This document shows, one piece after another, positions 7,422 to 14,432 of a stretch of DNA of 14,432 nucleotides. Under the pieces are notes generated by a model, which made no database searches, had not been told where the DNA came from, and saw nothing but the letters and a program-made list of their open reading frames with translations. How positions within the stretch are numbered: the first letter of the stretch is position 1; every line of letters begins with the position of its first letter. A program made the position numbers and the translations under genes. The stretch is from Brachyspira pilosicoli (GTDB taxonomy: Bacteria > Spirochaetota > Brachyspiria > Brachyspirales > Brachyspiraceae): NCBI RefSeq assembly GCF_019402445.1, contig NZ_SRZM01000097.1:1-14432 (forward strand), written 5' to 3'.

Positions 7422-7853
7422 ATGAATAAGAAAATAGCTATAGTTGTCTGGAGTAAAACAGGTAATACTAGGCTTATGGCAAATGCTCTTAAAGAGGGTA
7501 TAGAACTTCAAAAATGTCAAGCGGATATGTTTAAGGCATATGATTTTGATATAAATAAAGCTCAGGAGTATTCTACAATAGCTTTAGGCTGTCCTGCTAT
7601 GGGGGCTGAAACTTTGGAAGATAGCGAGTTTTTGCCTATGTATAATGATATAAAATCTGTTCTCAAAAATAAAAGAGTATTTTTCTTTGGTTCTTATAGC
7701 TGGGGTGATGGAAAATGGATGCGAGATTGGGTTGAGGATGCCAAAAAGAATGGTATTTCTTTATTTAAAGAACCTATTATAGCGAAAGAAAAACCTACAG
7801 ATGATATATTATTAAGAATGAAGGAAGTAGGGGCTAATTTGTCAAGAGATTAA
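7422..7853 (+). CDS. Short-chain flavodoxin
   Basis: The 143-aa protein has the length and layout of a flavodoxin, an FMN-binding one- or two-electron carrier in the cytoplasm. The N-terminal strand IAIVVW leads into the phosphate-binding loop SKTGNT (residues 11-16). The FMN-flanking loops are GCPAMGAETLE (56-66) and GSYSWGDGKW (90-99), with W94 and W99 as possible isoalloxazine-stacking residues. The start is four bases after the lipoprotein stop and has no good Shine-Dalgarno, which suggests translational coupling. No dedicated reductase or partner enzyme is in the window; radical SAM enzymes such as the two encoded here need such a low-potential electron donor, but that link is only an inference. 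Confidence 0.9.
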   Translation: MNKKIAIVVWSKTGNTRLMANALKEGIELQKCQADMFKAYDFDINKAQEYSTIALGCPAMGAETLEDSEFLPMYNDIKSVLKNKRVFFFGSYSWGDGKWMRDWVEDAKKNGISLFKEPIIAKEKPTDDILLRMKEVGANLSRD

Positions 7854-7861
7854 AAATTATT

Positions 7862-7866
7862 GGAGG
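7862..7866 (+). promoter_or_regulatory. Strong RBS that sets the start of the cytidylate-kinase-like gene
   Basis: GGAGG at 7862-7866 lies eight bases before ATG 7875. The upstream in-frame TTG at 7860 overlaps this SD, so it cannot be the start. Confidence 0.85.
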
Positions 7867-7874
7867 AAATCTTT

Positions 7875-8489
7875 ATGGATAAAAAAATTATTATTACTAT
7901 TAGTAGAGAGTTTGGAAGTGGGGGAAGATTTATAGGAGAAGATGTTGCTAAAAAATTAGGAATTGCTTTTTATGATAAGGCTATTATAGAAATGGCTTCT
8001 GATAAAACTGGATTTTCTCCTGATTATATAAAAGAAAATGAGCAGAAATTAACTTCTCCTTCTCTTTTTAATTTTGCTATATCTGGTTCTTATGCTGGTA
8101 ATATGGTATTTGGTAATGGTGAATCTTTACAGGATACTATGTTTTTTGCTCAAAGTAATGTTATAAAAGAAATTGCTAGTAAACATTCTTGCGTTATAGT
8201 TGGAAGATGTGCTGATTATGTTTTAGAGAAATTTGATAATTGTATTAATATTTTTATACATTCAGATATGCAAAGTAAAATAAATAGAGCGGTTAATGAA
8301 TATAAATTAGACAGTGCTAGTGTAGAGAAAATTCTTAAAGATAGAGATAAATTAAGAGCTAAGCATTATAATTATTATACTGGAAGAGTATGGGGAGATG
8401 CTAGAAATTATCATGCTTGTTTTAATAGCGATTATATAGGTTTAGAAAAAGTAGAAGACATTATAGTAGATATGGCTAAAAGTATATAA
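7875..8489 (+). CDS. Cytidylate kinase-like P-loop protein
   Basis: The 204-aa protein matches the cytidylate-kinase-like family (Cytidylate_kin2, PF13189). Visible landmarks are ISREFGSGGR (9-18), the family's variant P-loop lacking the usual GK[ST]; FYDKAII (32-38); VIVGRCADYVL (107-117); and the LID-like RDKLRAKHYNYYTGRVWGD (157-175), which supplies arginines for phosphate contact. The family probably phosphorylates a nucleoside monophosphate or similar small molecule, but the true substrate of most members is not established. Start ATG 7875 is chosen over an in-frame TTG at 7860 because the SD GGAGG lies between them. The gene is 21 bp after the flavodoxin stop, and its own stop (8487-8489) overlaps the RBS of the PHP gene, so it sits inside an operon. 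Confidence 0.88.
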   Translation: MDKKIIITISREFGSGGRFIGEDVAKKLGIAFYDKAIIEMASDKTGFSPDYIKENEQKLTSPSLFNFAISGSYAGNMVFGNGESLQDTMFFAQSNVIKEIASKHSCVIVGRCADYVLEKFDNCINIFIHSDMQSKINRAVNEYKLDSASVEKILKDRDKLRAKHYNYYTGRVWGDARNYHACFNSDYIGLEKVEDIIVDMAKSI

Positions 8490-8504
8490 GGATTTTACTT
8501 GCTA

Positions 8505-9218
8505 ATGAAAATAATAGCCGATTTGCATACACATACGATAGTTAGCCAGCATGCTTTTAGTACAGTAGATGAAATTATAAATGCTGCTAAGGATAAAGGT
8601 TTTTTAGCTGTTGCTATTACTGACCATGGTCCTAAGTCTAGTGATGGTGCTAAGCCTGTGCATTTTAGGTCTATGCATAATATACCTGAATATGTTAATG
8701 GTATTAGGGTACTTAGAGGGGCTGAGGCTAATATTATAGATTATGATGGAAATATTGATTTAAGAAAAAATGTTCTTGAATGTTTAGATTTTGTTATAGC
8801 TTCTTATCATGAGGATTCTATTACTCCTTCAAATATAGAATCTCATACTAATGGTTATATTGGTTTAATAAAAAATAGTTATGTTGATTGTCTTGGGCAT
8901 GTAGGAAATCCTAAGTTTGCATTTGATATGGAAAAGATAATTAAACTCTGTAAAGACTATAATAAACTTATAGAGATTAACTCTGCTTCTTTTAAAGTGA
9001 GAAAGGGTAGTGATATAAATTGCAAAGAAGTTGCATTACTATGTAAAAAATATAATTTAAATATTGTAGTTACTTCAGATTCTCATTCAAAATACAATGT
9101 AGGAAATCATGAAGCTTCCTTGAATATGCTTAAAGACATTAATTTTCCAGAAGATTTAATTTTGAATGCTGATTTTGATAGGCTTATGAATTATTTAAAT
9201 AGCAGAAATAGAAATTAA
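8505..9218 (+). CDS. PHP-domain phosphoesterase (YcdX-like)
   Basis: This 237-aa protein of the PHP (polymerase and histidinol phosphatase) superfamily is a metal-dependent phosphatase or phosphoesterase. Metal-ligand motifs are in order: DLHTHT (H8, H10), QHAF (H16), AITDHGP (D40, H41), RGAEAN near residue 71, ASYHED near 100, GHVGNP near 131 and TSDSH near 192. This set matches the YcdX-type trinuclear zinc subgroup. The physiological substrate is unknown. AAGGA at 8488-8492 overlaps the kinase stop codon. It is 12 bases from ATG 8505 and six from an in-frame TTG at 8499, so the start could be either; ATG is preferred because homologues of this group begin just before DLH. It is the last gene of the operon and converges on rlmN 16 bp away; no hairpin terminator is seen in that gap. 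Confidence 0.9.
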   Translation: MKIIADLHTHTIVSQHAFSTVDEIINAAKDKGFLAVAITDHGPKSSDGAKPVHFRSMHNIPEYVNGIRVLRGAEANIIDYDGNIDLRKNVLECLDFVIASYHEDSITPSNIESHTNGYIGLIKNSYVDCLGHVGNPKFAFDMEKIIKLCKDYNKLIEINSASFKVRKGSDINCKEVALLCKKYNLNIVVTSDSHSKYNVGNHEASLNMLKDINFPEDLILNADFDRLMNYLNSRNRN

Positions 9219-9234
9219 GTATTGTTTTGTAATG

Positions 9235-10263
9235 TTATTGATTTTTTACAGCAAGCTGCCCACATCCTGCTAAAATTTCTTGACCTTGTTTAAATCTCTC
9301 AACAACTTCTATTCCATTATCTTTTAATATGGATTTAAATCTTAATATAATATCTTTATTTGGTCTTTGTAACTCTGGAGCATGTTCTACAGGGTTCATA
9401 GGTATAATATTAACTTTGAAAGGAAACTCTTTTTTTAAGTTTACCAATCTATAAGCATCATTAACAGAATCATTAACATCTTTTATTAAAACCCACTCAA
9501 AAGTAATCATTCTTTTACCATTTTTGCTATATCTTTTAAGTATGTTTATAAGGTTTTCTATTGGATATCTTTTATTTATAGGCATTATTTTATCACGAAC
9601 TTCATTTTTAAGAGAATGCAAAGAAACAGCTAATCTGCAATCTAAATCTCTCTCTATTAATTGTTTTATCCCCGCAACTTCTCCAGATGTTGATATGGTA
9701 ATATGCCTTATACCTAAATTAAATCCTTTATAAGAGTTAATAGTGTCTATTGCTTTGAATAAATTTTTTGTGTTAGCTAAAGGCTCCCCCATACCCATAA
9801 ATACTATAGAATTAACCTTTTTGGTAACAGCACGCATTAATATAAACTCGGCGAGTATTTCATCAGCAGTAAGATTTCTAGAAAGTCCCATGCTTCCAGT
9901 AGCACAAAAAGCACATCCATATCCGCAACCAACCTGTGATGATAAACAAAAAGTGATTCTATCATTCTTACCGAGTATTACAGATTCTATTTTTTTCTTA
10001 TCATATAATGATATGAGTAATTTTCTTGTACCATATTCATCTTCTGTAATGGATTCTATTTTAGAGTTATGTATAAAATAATTTTCGTCTAATAAAACTC
10101 TTAAATCTTTTGGAATATTGCTCATCTCATCAAAAGAGATAGCATATTTTTTATATATCCAATTTAATATTTGAGATGCATGAAACTTAGGAAAATTATT
10201 CTCAATACAGAATTTAGATAAATCCTCTTCTGATACATTCATTATAGATATTTTTTTTGGCAT
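9235..10263 (-). CDS. rlmN: 23S rRNA (adenine2503-C2)- and tRNA (adenine37-C2)-methyltransferase RlmN
   Basis: This radical SAM methyltransferase adds a methyl to C2 of A2503 in 23S rRNA and, in many bacteria, of A37 in some tRNAs. The 342-aa length is typical. Cluster cysteines are C113, C117 and C120 in CGYGCAFC. The two mechanistic cysteines are both present: C106 (equivalent to E. coli C118) and C334 in AGCGQLA (equivalent to C355). The family motif GMGEPLANT follows, and the N-terminal RNA-binding region LSKFCIENNFPKFHASQI is recognisable. It lacks features of the Cfr resistance variant, but that subfamily split cannot be proven by eye. The Shine-Dalgarno is poor. The 64-bp gap to the upstream fmdB-like gene contains a hairpin but no clear promoter, so transcription probably comes through from fmdB. 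Confidence 0.96.
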   Translation of the reverse strand: MPKKISIMNVSEEDLSKFCIENNFPKFHASQILNWIYKKYAISFDEMSNIPKDLRVLLDENYFIHNSKIESITEDEYGTRKLLISLYDKKKIESVILGKNDRITFCLSSQVGCGYGCAFCATGSMGLSRNLTADEILAEFILMRAVTKKVNSIVFMGMGEPLANTKNLFKAIDTINSYKGFNLGIRHITISTSGEVAGIKQLIERDLDCRLAVSLHSLKNEVRDKIMPINKRYPIENLINILKRYSKNGKRMITFEWVLIKDVNDSVNDAYRLVNLKKEFPFKVNIIPMNPVEHAPELQRPNKDIILRFKSILKDNGIEVVERFKQGQEILAGCGQLAVKNQ

Positions 10264-10293
10264 ATAACTTAATTTTTTATTTATATATTTTTT

Positions 10294-10312
10294 AGCTTAT
10301 AACCTATAAGCT
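10294..10312 (-). promoter_or_regulatory. 8-bp hairpin between the fmdB-like gene and rlmN
   Basis: AGCTTATA (10294-10301) and TATAAGCT (10305-10312) are exact reverse complements around a 3-base loop. In the minus-strand transcript the stem is followed by an A-run, not a U-run, so it is not a standard terminator. It lies about 30 bases upstream of the rlmN start and may stabilise or process the leader. Confidence 0.45.
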
Positions 10313-10327
10313 TATTAATCAAACTCC

Positions 10328-10567
10328 TCAGCAACTTGTCTTAGGCTTATTTGAACTGCTTGAAGAAGATGATGATGTGCTATTTTTTCCTTTATAATCA
10401 TTAACATAAAATCCAGAGCCTTTAAATATTACTCCAGCGTTTAAAGAAATTATTCTTTTAGCACTTCCTTTACATATAGGGCATTTAGCTTTAGGTTCAG
10501 CAGTCATAGACTGAAACTCTTCAAACTCATGTCCGCATTTTTTACATTTATATTCATAAGTAGGCAT
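10328..10567 (-). CDS. FmdB-type zinc-ribbon protein
   Basis: This 79-aa protein of the FmdB/CxxC_CxxC_SSSS family has the N-terminus MPTYEYKC followed by two knuckles, C8-K-K-C11 and C29-P-I-C32, which should bind one zinc. The segment GVIFKGSGFYVNDYK is the family's second signature. The C-terminus is a low-complexity tail with eight consecutive serines and a final Cys. The name comes from a putative regulator of formamidase, but a general role is not proven. The start is ATG 10567: GGAGA (10580-10576) lies eight bases upstream, and the in-frame TTG at 10582 lies before that SD. It has its own promoter and is the leader gene for rlmN. Confidence 0.92.
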   Translation of the reverse strand: MPTYEYKCKKCGHEFEEFQSMTAEPKAKCPICKGSAKRIISLNAGVIFKGSGFYVNDYKGKNSTSSSSSSSSNKPKTSC

Positions 10568-10575
10568 AATTTTAA

Positions 10576-10580
10576 TCTCC
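10576..10580 (-). promoter_or_regulatory. RBS that sets the start of the FmdB-type gene
   Basis: GGAGA on the minus strand lies eight bases before ATG 10567, excluding the upstream TTG at 10582 as the start. Confidence 0.8.
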
Positions 10581-10598
10581 AAATTAATTTAATAAAAA

Positions 10599-10626
10599 AA
10601 TATACATCAAATTAAAAATCTGTCAA
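10599..10626 (-). promoter_or_regulatory. Sigma-70 promoter of the fmdB-like gene and rlmN
   Basis: On the minus strand a perfect TTGACA (10626-10621), 16-bp spacer and TATATT (10604-10599, five of six consensus). Predicted start near 10592 gives a leader of about 25 nt. It lies in the 53-68-bp gap after the S9 peptidase stop (10636). Confidence 0.8.
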
Positions 10627-10635
10627 GTATCTAAA

Positions 10636-12636
10636 TTACTTTAAATATTTTTCAAACCAATCGGTAATTTCTTTTAATCTTCTTAATCTATGTTTGGGTT
10701 TTCCGCTTCTTGAAAGTTCATGATTTTCACCTTTAAATAAACATATTCTTGATTCAACACCATAATATTTTAAAGCAGTAAACATTTGAAAGGCTTGAGT
10801 TTGATAGCATCTATAATCTTCTTCACTATGTATGAATAGGGTAGGAGTTTTAGCATTGTTAGCATATTTCAATGGAGACTGCTGCCATAATTTATCAAAT
10901 CCGCTGCATACATCTCCGCCTAACTCATCAGGATTGAAATAATAACCTATATCTGTAGTTCCGAAATCATCTATCCAGTTTGATATAGAACGCTGAGAAG
11001 CTGCACATTTAAATCTATTAGTATGTCCTATTATCCAATTAACCATAAAGCCGCCGTAAGAACCGCCTGTTACTCCTATTCTATCTTTATCTATATTAGT
11101 ATATTTCTCAAGAACAACATCAGTAAACTTCATTATATCTTCATAATCTATAGTGCCATATATTTTTCTTATATCAGCAAATGCATTTCCTTTTCCTTCG
11201 CTTCCTCTAGGATTGCAGAAAAATACAAAATAACCCATATTAGACCAAACCTGCATTTCATTAAAAAATATCTCTCCATAAGCAGTTTTAGGTCCGCCAT
11301 GTATATCAAGTATTGCAGGATATTTTTTGTTTTCATCGTAATTTATAGGCTTTAATACCCAACCGTCTATTTCAAAATTATTAGGAGTCTTAAATGAAAC
11401 TTTATCTGGTATTGATAAACTTTTTTCTTTTAATATAGCTTTATTAAAAAAAGTTAATTGCTTTTCTAAACCATTATTAATAGAATATATCTCTTCAAGT
11501 TTCAAATCTCTAAAACCTATAAAATATATATTATCATTAGAAATATCAAAACAATTAACAGCTCCTTTTTTATTGGTTATAGTGTTTATATTTCCCTTTA
11601 AATCTAAACACTTTATATGAGCATTTTCATTTTCTGTGCCTACGAAATATATTTTATCTTTATAAACTCTAATATCATTACCGCTTCCGAAAGAACAATC
11701 GGTTCCTATCATATTTCCAAGACCATTATCATAATGATATAGAAGATTAATATTATTATTCTCATCTATTAAATAGAAACTGCTGTTTTCATTGAGTCCG
11801 TATTTTTTCATGTCTGTCATAACAGAGATGATTTTTTCTTTATTATCATCATCGATTATAAAATCAGCGAAGTATATTGCATATTTATTAGAATCTATAA
11901 TAATTTTTTCTTTTATATTATTAACATCTTCTATATCATACAAACGAAGTTCTGAAGTGGTAGGAGCTTTATCTCTAAAAGAGTTTATAATGCATAATAC
12001 TTTAGCGTTTTTATATTTAAAAGAGTTAACGTTACTATATTCATCTGTAATGGCAGTTAATTTATTTTCTTTTTTATTGTAATGATAAAGCCTATCTCTT
12101 TTTTTATTTGTTATACCTAGATTATTAACCCAAAAAGGAATTTCATCAAACACTTCATAATCAACTTCTTCTTTTGCCCATTCTAAATAATTTTCTTCTT
12201 TTCTTTTTTTCTCTCTGTTAATATCATAAACTGCTTTTATTAAAAAATTGTTTTCATCTATTGAATATAAATCTATTACTTCAAGTTCAATATTGAATAA
12301 ACTCTCTGCCTCTCCTCCATTGATATTGATAGAATAGAACAAAGAATAATCAATAAACTCTTCATCTTTTTTGCTCTTCAATTCTTCATCTCGTAACGAT
12401 GATTTAAATATTATAGTATCATTATTAAGCCAAGAAACAAGAGAAGCATCTTTTACTGAAGTGAGCTTATATGTTTTATTTTTTTCAATATTATAAATAA
12501 AAGCATCAGAAATATAGTTGTTTTTCTCATAATCTTGATTGCTTTTGACAAACAATAAATTTTTATTATCCTCTGAAATCTCTATATTAGATAAAAAATT
12601 GAAATTTAAAAAATCTTTAATGTTTAAACTTTCCAT
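10636..12636 (-). CDS. S9 family serine peptidase (prolyl oligopeptidase / acylaminoacyl-peptidase type)
   Basis: This 666-aa enzyme of the prolyl oligopeptidase clan cleaves short peptides. The N-terminal ~400 residues form a beta-propeller of WD/YWTD-like blades, which gates the active site. The C-terminal alpha/beta hydrolase domain has an oxyanion-hole motif LDIHGGP, the nucleophile S526 in GGSYGGF, the acid D607 in HSEEDYRC, and the base H639 in GENHELS, all at the expected order and spacing. No signal peptide is present, so it is cytoplasmic. Length fits the S9C/dipeptidyl-peptidase-like group. A weak SD (GGA at 12649-12647) lies ten bases before ATG 12636. It follows psuG by 28 bp and is probably co-transcribed with it and the outer-membrane protein gene. 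Confidence 0.93.
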   Translation of the reverse strand: MESLNIKDFLNFNFLSNIEISEDNKNLLFVKSNQDYEKNNYISDAFIYNIEKNKTYKLTSVKDASLVSWLNNDTIIFKSSLRDEELKSKKDEEFIDYSLFYSININGGEAESLFNIELEVIDLYSIDENNFLIKAVYDINREKKRKEENYLEWAKEEVDYEVFDEIPFWVNNLGITNKKRDRLYHYNKKENKLTAITDEYSNVNSFKYKNAKVLCIINSFRDKAPTTSELRLYDIEDVNNIKEKIIIDSNKYAIYFADFIIDDDNKEKIISVMTDMKKYGLNENSSFYLIDENNNINLLYHYDNGLGNMIGTDCSFGSGNDIRVYKDKIYFVGTENENAHIKCLDLKGNINTITNKKGAVNCFDISNDNIYFIGFRDLKLEEIYSINNGLEKQLTFFNKAILKEKSLSIPDKVSFKTPNNFEIDGWVLKPINYDENKKYPAILDIHGGPKTAYGEIFFNEMQVWSNMGYFVFFCNPRGSEGKGNAFADIRKIYGTIDYEDIMKFTDVVLEKYTNIDKDRIGVTGGSYGGFMVNWIIGHTNRFKCAASQRSISNWIDDFGTTDIGYYFNPDELGGDVCSGFDKLWQQSPLKYANNAKTPTLFIHSEEDYRCYQTQAFQMFTALKYYGVESRICLFKGENHELSRSGKPKHRLRRLKEITDWFEKYLK

Positions 12637-12664
12637 ATGAATAAAATCCGAAAATATTTATTAA

Positions 12665-13591
12665 TTATTTTTGTAAGTTTGAATAACTATAAGCTATATT
12701 TGCAGCTACACGGCAATTATTATAAACTAATTCTTTGTTAGCTTTAAGACTCTTATTTTCTGTTACACTATGAAGTTTAGCCAATATAAAAGGAGTTACT
12801 TTCTTACCAGATATATTTTTATCTTTTGCTTCTTTAACAGTATCTTCTATTACTTTATCTATATAATTTTTATCCATTTCATATTCTTCTGGTATAGGAT
12901 TGCATACAACAACCCCTCCATTTAAACCTAAAGACCATTTTGTGTGAAGAATATTTGCTATATCTTCTATAGTATCTATTTTATAATCAACATCAAAACC
13001 GCTATCTCTTGTGTAAAAATTAGGGAATTTAGAAGTTTTATAACCAAGTACAGGCACCCCAAAAGTTTCAAGATATTCTAAAGTAAGCCCCAAATCTAAT
13101 ATTGATTTAGCCCCAGCACATACTACAGCAACATTTGTTTTAGCTAGTTCTTGTAAATCTGCTGATATATCAAAAGTATCTTGTGCATATCTATGAACTC
13201 CGCCAATTCCTCCTGTAGCAAATACTTTAATTCCTGCAAGAGAAGAAGCTATCATAGTTGTAGTTACGGTTGTTGCACCATCTTTTTTTAAAGCTAATAT
13301 TGCAGGTAAATCTCTCCTGCTTGTTTTTATTATATCTTTGGTACTTCCCATATATTCAAGTTCTTCTTTATTTAAGCCTATTTTTATTTTACCTTTTATT
13401 ATGGCAATAGTGGCAGGTACGGCATTATTATCTCTGATTATTTTTTCACAATTTAAAGCACTCTCTATATTTTCTGGATAAGGCATACCATGTGATATTA
13501 TTGTGCTTTCTAATGCAACTACTGCCTTTTTTTCATCTAAAGCAGTTTTTACCTCTTCGCTAATATCTAAAAAATTGTCTAATTTATTCAT
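12665..13591 (-). CDS. psuG: Pseudouridine-5'-phosphate glycosidase PsuG
   Basis: PsuG reversibly splits pseudouridine 5'-phosphate into uracil and ribose 5-phosphate, the C-C-bond-breaking step of pseudouridine salvage. The 308-aa protein is full length. Expected motifs and residues are visible: ALESTIISHGMPYPEN with E28 (E. coli E31), KTSRRDLP with K89 (E. coli K93), FATGGIGGVHR, SADLQEL with D145, and CAGAKSILD with K162, the lysine forming the covalent intermediate. NPIPEEY and the VTPF block near residue 265 complete the signature. AGGA (13605-13602) overlaps the TAG stop of the upstream outer-membrane protein gene, a sign of coupling. The partner kinase PsuK is not in the window, so phosphorylation must be supplied elsewhere or by nucleotide turnover. 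Confidence 0.95.
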   Translation of the reverse strand: MNKLDNFLDISEEVKTALDEKKAVVALESTIISHGMPYPENIESALNCEKIIRDNNAVPATIAIIKGKIKIGLNKEELEYMGSTKDIIKTSRRDLPAILALKKDGATTVTTTMIASSLAGIKVFATGGIGGVHRYAQDTFDISADLQELAKTNVAVVCAGAKSILDLGLTLEYLETFGVPVLGYKTSKFPNFYTRDSGFDVDYKIDTIEDIANILHTKWSLGLNGGVVVCNPIPEEYEMDKNYIDKVIEDTVKEAKDKNISGKKVTPFILAKLHSVTENKSLKANKELVYNNCRVAANIAYSYSNLQK

Positions 13592-13603
13592 TTATTAAAA
13601 ATC

Positions 13604-14296
13604 CTATCTGTTTCCTGAAATATTTAAGAAATATCCAAACTGTAACCCTATATCTAATGAACTTATAGATTGTTTTGCAATTCTAATATTACTTAAATAA
13701 TCATTGTTGTTAAACTTTAGTGCAAAATCATAATTAACATATACACCTATAAGTAGATAATTTAATATATGGAAATCTAAAGAAGCTTTTATATATGGTA
13801 TTAAAGCATTGTCAAAAATATCAGTTATATCACCTCTATCAAGATAGTATTTTCCGTTATATCCTAATGGATTAGAATAACTATTTTCTATACGATAAGA
13901 ACCGCTAATAGGTATTTTTACACCGCCTCCGGCAGATAAAGACATGAAAAAGAAATGAAATTTAAACATTCCTCCAACCATAAAACTATCAAATTGATAA
14001 TTCTCAGTTGCTCTATTGCCATTTATATCATATTTTAAAGCATAACCATCATGGTAATATCCAAGGTCTGCAAGTATTGATATTGCTGTATTATCAGTGA
14101 AATTATTTTTTATTCCAACCAAAAAAGAATACCCCATGTCAAAATCTCTAAAACTTGATGGTAATATTGAAGAAGAATCAGCTACAGCTCCGCTCATACC
14201 AAATTGACCTACAAAACCTAAACTTACATCAACAGCAGTAAGATTGTAATAGAATGTGGAAGTAATTAATAATACAAATAAAAATATTTTTTTCAT
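13604..14296 (-). CDS. Outer-membrane beta-barrel protein
   Basis: The 230-aa protein has a typical Sec signal peptide (basic MKK, hydrophobic core, probable cleavage after LTA at residue 21). The mature chain alternates hydrophobic and polar residues in strands such as DVSLGFVGQFG, GYSFLVGI, AISILADLGYY, FMSLSAGGGV and SLDIGLQFGYFL, with polar loops containing N-G-N-R and N-N-D-Y. This is the look of an 8- to 10-stranded outer-membrane barrel. The chain does not end in the classical C-terminal aromatic. The start ATG 14296 has GGGAG at 14308-14304. It is the first gene of a probable three-gene operon with psuG (12-bp gap, SD overlapping the stop) and the S9 peptidase. No ligand is known. Confidence 0.82.
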   Translation of the reverse strand: MKKIFLFVLLITSTFYYNLTAVDVSLGFVGQFGMSGAVADSSSILPSSFRDFDMGYSFLVGIKNNFTDNTAISILADLGYYHDGYALKYDINGNRATENYQFDSFMVGGMFKFHFFFMSLSAGGGVKIPISGSYRIENSYSNPLGYNGKYYLDRGDITDIFDNALIPYIKASLDFHILNYLLIGVYVNYDFALKFNNNDYLSNIRIAKQSISSLDIGLQFGYFLNISGNR

Positions 14297-14316
14297 TTTT
14301 TCTCTCCCAATTAAGT

Positions 14317-14344
14317 AGTTTAATATAACTATTTAAAAAGTCAA
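14317..14344 (-). promoter_or_regulatory. Candidate promoter of the outer-membrane protein/psuG/S9 operon
   Basis: On the minus strand TTGACT (14344-14339), 16-bp spacer, TAAACT (14322-14317, four of six). The leader would be only about 14 nt and just include GGGAG. The spacer length equals that of the three stronger promoters in this window, which adds some weight. Confidence 0.4.
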
Positions 14345-14432
14345 GTAAATAAGGAAATAGTAAATAAAATTATATAAATAAAATTATAATAAAATATAAA
14401 ACCTCTTTTCTTGGTTATAGATAAAATTATAT

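Noticed and set aside
7860..7874. TTG start giving five extra residues to the kinase-like protein
   Set aside because: The extension overlaps the GGAGG ribosome binding site, which is correctly spaced for ATG 7875.
8499..8504. TTG start adding two residues to the PHP protein
   Set aside because: Spacing from AAGGA (six bases) is actually good, but ATG 8505 fits the usual family N-terminus better; left open rather than excluded.
9219..9234. Bidirectional terminator between the PHP gene and rlmN
   Set aside because: The gap is 16 bp and shows no inverted repeat.
9524..10081. Plus-strand open frames inside rlmN
   Set aside because: They lie opposite a clear conserved gene and resemble no protein family; shadow frames.
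10568..10582. TTG start giving five extra residues to the FmdB-type protein
   Set aside because: The extension contains the SD GGAGA, and the family begins at MPTYEY.
11023..12082. Plus-strand open frames inside the S9 peptidase gene
   Set aside because: Antisense to conserved catalytic and propeller regions; no SD or recognisable family.
14400..14416. AACC/GGTT small hairpin near the right edge
   Set aside because: Only four base pairs with a nine-base loop and no U-run; not supportable as a terminator.

Overview
The window is very AT-rich (A/T-ending codons throughout) and matches a Brachyspira-type spirochaete best. The clues are low GC, many lipoprotein signal peptides ending in S-S-C or V-S-C, a TPR protein, and the radical SAM, S9 peptidase and PsuG genes. 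The genus is an inference from composition and gene style; no search was run. There is no CRISPR array, insertion sequence, transposase or rRNA. The only RNA gene is one tRNA-Leu(GAG).

Layout. Bases 1-1512 hold the 3' part (or all) of a Tyr-rich surface-type protein with Asp-box-like motifs. Bases 1513-1876 are non-coding and contain a roughly 100-bp island of much higher GC (1610-1710) with nested inverted repeats, probably a dispersed intergenic repeat. Next come a B12-type radical SAM enzyme (1877-3334) and, 12 bp on, an AlkD-family DNA glycosylase (3347-4000). A tRNA-Leu on the minus strand (4006-4087) ends almost against alkD and has a perfect-consensus promoter. Divergent from it is a TPR protein with a DUF2971-like C-terminal region (4214-6274), followed by a lipoprotein gene whose Shine-Dalgarno is folded into a small hairpin (6450-7064). 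A second perfect-consensus promoter (7079-7106) drives a probable four-gene operon: helical lipoprotein, short flavodoxin, cytidylate-kinase-like protein and PHP phosphoesterase (7133-9218).

From 9235 to the end all genes are on the minus strand and converge on the PHP gene. In transcription order they are an outer-membrane beta-barrel protein, psuG and an S9 serine peptidase (spacings 12 and 28 bp, probably one operon). After a strong internal promoter (10599-10626) come an FmdB-type zinc-ribbon protein and rlmN.

Most genes are metabolic or housekeeping. The least explained parts are the GC-rich intergenic repeat, the CX4CX2C radical SAM enzyme paired with alkD, the TPR/DUF2971 fusion, the SD-sequestering hairpin, and the clean 11-residue repeat of the small lipoprotein. 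I did not find a convincing new multi-gene system. The flavodoxin/kinase/PHP/lipoprotein operon is the nearest candidate for an unassigned pathway.
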